From Schistosoma mansoni (taxonomy: Eukaryota > Platyhelminthes > Trematoda > Strigeidida > Schistosomatidae): a stretch of DNA of 64,000 bases. Made by a program: the position numbers and the translations under genes. Location of the stretch: contig NC_031501.1 in the NCBI RefSeq assembly GCF_000237925.1, positions 5,772,166 through 5,836,165 of the forward strand. The letters run 5' to 3'. Below, piece after piece: positions 58,256-64,000 of the stretch. The notes under the pieces are model-generated. The model did no database searches. It was not told where the DNA came from and saw only the letters and a program-made list of their open reading frames with translations. The first letter of the stretch is position 1. Every line of letters begins with the position of its first letter.

Positions 58256-60000
58256 ATTACATTAAAAATTCTTGCATTTGACACAATAATGTATAAATAT
58301 AATTTTAGTAGTACATATATAGTGTTTGCTTTTACTTTACTGAACCTATTATAAATGGATGCTGTTTTAGTTTACTACGACAATCATTTATGTTTTAAAC
58401 TTCCAGTAATATCAACACATAAGTATTATTATTAAAACTAATAAGTTTGCTCATTTTTTTCTCGGTACCCTCATTTCATTTTCCATAATTTATTCTTCAT
58501 CCTTTCAAATTGTGCCCACATGTTTCCTTCTTTATGTGTGAAATTATTGTATGAAGGATATTTTATTTGATAAGAATTAAATATACTACTTACAAATAAG
58601 CATGTGTATTTATAAGTTAGTTTTCATGTCAGTTTCATTATTTATTAAAGTATTATTGCAATTTTTCTTTGTTACGATTGTACATCACCAAACATTACTC
58701 TGGTGTGTATACATCCTATTGTGTTTCTGATTTTTGATTTCTACAAGTTCTTATGCATAAATATTTATATGTTGCATAAGTATTATTCCAAATATCACTT
58801 ATTGTTTTATCAGTTAATCGTTAGTTTTGTTCAAATTAGCTTGTTATCTAAATTGCACCTCTTCGTGATGGGATATACTTTGATAGGCTAATATTTCTGT
58901 GAAATTTTCGGTAGCAATAGTATTTAGTTAAGCTGTCAGATTCTTTTTAGTCATTATGATAACTGTAATTACCTGTTTTAGTATTCATCATATCTTTATG
59001 GTTGAGATGTCGAAAGAATAATACAGTGCTCTTTCTGTTCGCCAAAATAGTTCTACAAAATTACAGTGGGATAATCACAGGTATAAAACATATTAAGTGT
59101 GATTATCCAGTTAGAAGTCCCAAGTATATACAATACAGTGTTTATTTGGTTCTACTGTTTAGTGTCAATGACGACTATAGACTACTACTTAATGCCATAT
59201 GTAGTAAAAATGTGGTCGTGACTTAAAGTTTGGAATTAATGCAAGAAGCCAAGGGTTCATATTTGTCTTAGACTGGAGTTCCTAGTGTAGAAATAGACGA
59301 GCTGAAGCTTCAATTTCGTATCGAGTTTAATTAAACAAAAAACGTAAGTGTACAACAAAGTACCAGTTGTAATATATAAGAACTCTCGTCTAAATTAGAG
59401 CGAATAGTTTCAGTTGTTTCGTCTTATATTTAATGTACTTTACTAAAAAATTACTTTATCTAAATGTCTTACTATCTGCACAATAGAATACAATAAGCAG
59501 CAGTAATTAATAGAATTCGATCACTGCTCAAGTATAGACAACATAAGATTTTTAACAACTTATTTACGTATTAGGGTGTTTGCATCTCAATCCTAAGGAT
59601 GGTGGTCGGAAATGGCATAATGAACTCATTGGTAAGATTTCTAGTTGATTCCAATCTTTTGATGAACATCTTAGATTCTAGACTGCTTACCCCCTCCAAC
59701 CATCGAACATAATCTGATTCTTATATTGTTTTGCTAAAGCGATGTTTAGAGTAAAATTGCGCCATAGATACAGAAATACTTGCCAGGGTTTCAAAATAAA
59801 CATGAATGGAAATATCGTTTATCAGAAGTGCTGTCGTGCACTCTAGATAACTTGCTTATTCCAGATCCATTTACAAGCTTATTTTTTTTAAAAATTGTTC
59901 AGATTATATTGATCGACTAACCCTATTGTCTTGAAATTTTCGTCTTTATGGAACAGCTGAATATTCTGGAGATCAGTGGTAAATATTTACGGTTCTAGAA
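58256..60000. other. 3' UTR and AT-rich intergenic sequence
   Basis: Contains AATAAT/ATAAA-type polyadenylation-like hexamers in the first 60-150 bases after the stop. Beyond that I see nothing. Confidence 0.45.
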
Positions 60001-60039
60001 CTTGTTCGTTCCACACATATATGTATAGCTGGATGTATA

Positions 60040-60830
60040 AAGAACGGGTATGTGCACTGACTTTTCAGGGGTTGAATTATCAGGAGATTCACTTATTAAC
60101 CTAAAATACGTAGGTGATGTGGATTTGCTTGGCAAATACACTGACAAAATGCAGTCTTCTAACCACTTCAAGAAACAGTTCAAGTATGTTTGGAATGTGG
60201 TTCTTCCCCCCCTTCGAAATGTGAAATGTCGCTCCAGGATTGGGTTGCGTCGGCGCCTGAATTGATGATAAGGAGTGAAGTAGTTGGACGCACTAAATGC
60301 TTCACTTATCTTGAAAGTTTCACCAGTCCTGACGGTTTAGTGTCTGACAAAATTTTGGCACAGATTCAGAATGCTCGATTGGCTTTTGTCAAATTAAGTC
60401 ACTTGTGGCGTAGGAGAAATATCCGTCTGTAAACTAAAGGACGAGTTCTCTTTGTCCTACTTTATGGGTATGAAACATGGCTATTAAGAGTAGACGATAT
60501 TCTTAGGCTACTAGTATTTGATCATAAGTGTTTTCAAAGCATTGCCTGTGTATTTCTGGATCACTGGGTAAGCAATGACTGGGTTAGGACCAAGGTACTA
60601 GGTAAGAATGGTAAATCGATTAATGACGTGGTAAATATTCAACTGAGGTGTTTGGAAAGTGACTTACATATGCTCGATCACTGCTTACCGCAACGGGCGA
60701 TATCTAGTGTGGGAGTTAGATGGAAGAAACCTAGGGGCGGCCAAATCAAGAATTGACATCGGTCCATGAATTCAACCTTGTCTGTTGGGAGGCAGTTACT
60801 GAATAAGATAGTGGACGGTCACGTAGTATC
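60040..60830 (+). mobile_element. RTE-like LINE RT/C-terminal fragment, degenerate
   Basis: Plus strand. 'SLINLKYVGDVDLLG' is a decayed 'YADD' RT motif. Then 'CFTYLESFTSPDGLVSD', 'ARLAFVKLSHLWRRRNIRL', 'LLVFDHKCFQSIACVF' and 'VRWKKPRGGQ'. Same family as the 28.6-29.2 kb copy. Both ends are truncated, and it is followed at once by a SINE B head. Confidence 0.82.
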
Positions 60831-60980
60831 GTGAATTGGTTGAAGTTAGACATTAACACCGTTGGATGCCGGTTCAATAGTCTGGGGGGTTAAGTGTTCG
60901 CGCGCGAGGCCGGAGGTCCTGAATTCGAGTCCCACGTGAGGGATCGTGGATGCGCACTGTTGAGGAGTCCGATACTAGTG
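60830..60980 (+). mobile_element. SINE B 5' half (head to hammerhead)
   Basis: Plus strand 'gttagacattaacaccgttg' (also in the 5.9-kb copy), tRNA-like head with B box 'AATTCGAGTCC', then 'GATGCGCACTGTTGAGGAGT' where the copy stops. It lacks the 3' half. Confidence 0.75.
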
Positions 60981-61640
60981 AACATTTTATTGAACTCTTG
61001 CCAGTCTGTCTGTGAGTTAAATAATAGGTTACTTCCTGCCCAGTTTGCACTATACATCACTGTTTTTATCCTCTAATGCATTTGAAATACATTGTTCGTG
61101 AACTTTTCGTATTCCGACTACTTTTTTCACAGTGTGGAAAGTAATTGGATTATCATGGTCTTAATCACTACTTAATACGAAGTAACTTGAGACAAAGCAA
61201 CTTCGTGAGTCAGATTTAGTTAAGATACCTTAATAACCTAAGTTCATTATTGTCCTATTCCAATAAATTTTGACTAGATCACTAAAAAAATATTTAATCC
61301 AAGTATCACAGCTAAAAGTCACCATGATCTATTCCTAATCGAAGGAAATTTATTCTAGAGAATGCTAAATTTCTTTCATCAGGCTACAGTACCGACTACT
61401 TTACAACTTAATATTAATAAGGAGAAATTGATACTAATAACATTTCTAATATTAAGTATTCCATTTAACGATAAGTAACAGTGTTAAGAACCCTTCACTC
61501 ATTTTAATCAGCTAATCACTTCACTAGTTACAGTCATATAATAACATAGAATGTCAAATGTTCATTGATTCAATTTACTGTGATTCCTATCAACCAATTT
61601 AAAGAGGAATGCTATAAGATGAACATGGGACAGAATACAA
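60981..61640. other. No recognised features
   Basis: AT-rich spacer before the next LINE. Confidence 0.45.
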
Positions 61641-63490
61641 CTTACATACGCCTGTTACCTCTCTTGAAGGAGAATAGGTCGCCCACCAGTACTCCATCCA
61701 ACCCTGTCTTTGGCAATCCTTTCCAGTTATTTCCAATTAACATTCATCCTTTTCATATCTGCTTCTATTTCCCGACGTAATGTGTTCTTTGGCCTTCCAC
61801 TTTTCCGCTTCCCTTCAGGAATCCAAGTTAGATCTTGCCTCGTGATACAGTTCGGTGGTTTCCTCATTGTATGTCCTATCCGCTTCCAACGTCTTCTCCT
61901 AATTTTCTCCCAGGTTGGAAGCTGGTTTGTCCTCTCCCATAGAAGGCTTTTGCTGATGGTATCCGGCCAGTGAATGTTGAGTCATCTGCGAAGTCCAAAT
62001 CGTCTAATTGATTCTGAACTCTCCATTGTATTCCGTGCTTTCCCTCAGATGTCGAGGTCTTTATAATCCAGTCAATCACCAGAAGAAAAAGGAAGCGGGG
62101 GGAGAGTAGACAGCCTAGTCTGACTCCGGTCCTCGCTTGAACTTCATCTGTCAGCTGTCCTCCATGCACCACTTTGCACTGTAGTCCGTCATATGACTTC
62201 TGGATAATGTTAACAATCTTCTCAGGAACTCCATAATGTCGAAGTTACCATAATGTTCTCCAGTCCACACTGTCAAACGCCTTCTCATAGTCAATGAAGT
62301 TGTTGTATAGTGACGAGTTCCACTCAACCGATTGTTCAACGATGATCCATAGTGTCGCAATTTGGTCTATGCACGACCGATCATGGCGGAATCCAGCCTG
62401 TTGATCATGAATTGACTGAGTTTGTCAGTATGTGAAAGAAAGACTGTATTGGACCTTTGTAATGCTGTTTCTCCATTGTACAGTGTTTCTTTAGCTTCAG
62501 TTTCATCTTGGCCACAACTAGGTGGTGATCTGAAGCTATGTCAGCTCCTCTCCTGGTTCTCACATCTTCCATTGTCCTTCGGAATTTTTGTTGATACAAA
62601 AATGATTTATCTGGTTCTCTGTGGTGTGGTCCGGTGAGATCCATGTAGCTTTGTGTATGCGTTTATGTGGAAATATTGTGCCGCCTATAACCAATTTGTT
62701 TAATGCACATAAATTTGAAAATCTCTCCCCATTTTCATTTCTCTCTCCCAGTCCATGTCTTTCCATTATATCTTCATATCCTGTGTTGTCCACTCCGACT
62801 TTGGCATTTATATCTCCCATCAGGATGTTGAGGTCCTTTCTTGGGCAGTTCGCTATGATTGATTCTAGCCTCTCATAGAACTGATCTTTATCGTCATCGT
62901 TGCTATCATTGGTGGGTGCATAACACTAGATAACATTCATTGTGATCCCTTGCTTCTTTGTTTTGAATGATGCTTTGATGATTCTGGATCCGTGAGATTC
63001 CCAACCTACAAGTGCAGTTCGTGCTTCTCTGGACAGCATTAAAGCAACTCACTGAGTGTGTGGAGCATTTTCCTCTTCGTGACAAGAGTACAGCAGCATC
63101 TCGTATCTAGCCCTTGCTGTCCAGCTTGAGTCCAATGGGTTTCGCTTATTCCAAGTATTGCCAATTTGTATCTCCTCATTTCCGTTGCTGTTTGACTGGT
63201 CTCCCCGGTCTCCCACATTGTCCGGATGTTTCATGTGCCTATAAAAATTGTTTCTCTGGTTGTTAGAAAAGACATCGGCCTCGTGACTTCCGAAGAATCT
63301 CGGTTTTCATCTTGAGGCGTCATAATTCTTCATTCAACTACCAGGGTATGGTTTAAATGGTTTAAGTTGTTTAATATGGTTGGCGTTTTTTTAGCAAGAT
63401 TTTTTCTGCGGAATCGGATTTCCAACCTCATGCCCAACCCTTCTCCTTTGTGCGGGCTTGGGACAGGCAGGAACTCTAGAAGGCGGAATT
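61640..63490 (-). mobile_element. RTE-clade LINE (SR2-like) with internal deletions
   Basis: Minus strand from a 5' UTR at 63490-63400 ('GTCCCAAGCCCGCACAAAGG'). The endonuclease follows at 63300-62450: 'MGDINAKVGVDNTGYEDIM', 'FSNLCALNKLVIGGTIFPHK', 'RRGADIASDHHLVVAKMKLK'. RT parts lie at 62350-61990: 'NNFIDYEKAFDSVD', 'DGLQCKVVHGGQLTDEVQAR', '[10 protein letters not shown]'. The C-terminus is at 61990-61640 ('HWPDTIS', '[11 protein letters not shown]'). Two inner blocks are missing compared with the family: the linker with the front of RT (after 'MKLKLKK'), and the stretch between 'FADD' and 'HWPDTIS'. The remaining parts are in good condition, so the copy is moderately young. Confidence 0.88.
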
Positions 63491-63576
63491 CAGAATACAA
63501 GTGGTTATGAAAAAAGCTTGTGGAAGAGCGAAAAACTTAAAATTTAGAGAATTGACAACTGATTTTATACACGTCA

Positions 63577-63719
63577 TTTTGCCAGTCTACACTGTCAAAC
63601 GCCTTCTCATAGTCAATGAAGTTGTTGTATAGTGACGAGTTCCACTCAACCGATTGTTCAACGATGATCCGTAGTGTCGCAATTTGTTCTATGCACAACC
63701 GATCATGACGGAATCCAGC
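63577..63719 (-). repeat. Second copy of 143-bp RTE RT segment
   Basis: Near-identical to 62258-62400 (about four to five differences seen by eye), same orientation, ending at the 'cagcct' where a TA repeat begins. Confidence 0.85.
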
Positions 63720-63720
63720 C

Positions 63721-63773
<53 letters not shown>

Positions 63774-63780
63774 ATATATT
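63720..63780. repeat. (TA)n microsatellite
   Basis: About 60 bp of TA with a few C/T breaks. It directly abuts the truncated RTE segment. Confidence 0.95.
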
Positions 63781-64000
63781 CAGGGTCTATCTTGAAAAGA
63801 CTAAATTTAAAGGAACGATTGGTAAAATGGTGTGTTATGCAGGTTATATTGACGGTGCTTTTGTTGTGTGTAACAGTTAACAATAATAATATCTGCTTAA
63901 CCTTTTCAACGACGCTGATCAAAATATCCAGTTTACCATGGAACATTAAAAGAATAACTAGTTACTCCTTGAAATTACGATAAAACGGAAGGAGGATGGT

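Noticed and set aside
59002-59226. 74-codon plus-strand frame
   Set aside because: No homology, splice context or conserved motif was found; AT-rich chance frame.

Overview
The window is AT-rich animal nuclear DNA and almost certainly comes from a blood fluke (Schistosoma or a close relative). The clues are tRNA-headed SINEs of the Sm-alpha type that carry hammerhead ribozymes, RTE (SR2-like) and CR1 LINEs, a Penelope-like element, BEL/Pao (Sinbad-like) and Gypsy LTR fossils, and small exons separated by repeat-filled introns. The species cannot be fixed from the sequence alone. Layout, left to right: a degenerate Penelope-like element on the minus strand (1-1490); a SINE inserted with an internal inversion (1719-1910); and the 3' half of a tetraspanin gene on the plus strand (four exons, 2728-8438), whose introns hold SINE copies and a 200-N assembly gap. 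A repeat-rich stretch (8.4-12.2 kb) follows. Then comes an AGO-clade Argonaute gene on the minus strand with 13 coding exons between 36162 and 12256. Its splice phases agree at every junction, and the catalytic D-E-D-H set and the guide 5'-phosphate residues are all present. Its introns carry a MITE-like element, RTE LINEs, a broken Gypsy element and copies of an unnamed ~515-bp retroposed repeat (called 'U' here). At least one 5' Argonaute exon was not found. A probable first exon of an FBXL4-like F-box gene starts at 39811 in the divergent direction. From 40 to 54 kb the window is a graveyard of elements: CR1 fragments, a Gypsy gag fragment, a third type of hammerhead SINE, and a BEL/Pao fossil split by a young short LTR element with identical LTRs, followed by a CR1 LINE. 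From 54 kb on there is one orphan candidate exon (54680-54973), a compact intronless-looking C2H2 zinc-finger gene (57299-58255), and more RTE and SINE debris to the end. The host genes are not an operon and have no evident functional link. Tetraspanin and Argonaute converge, while Argonaute and the FBXL4-like gene diverge. The most notable signals are three SINE families with hammerhead ribozymes whose helix III is a loop-less 8-nt palindrome (the form expected to cleave as dimers), a mosaic pattern among four U copies, a twin-priming-like SINE insertion, and a gag-only LTR element fused to what looks like an integrase tail.
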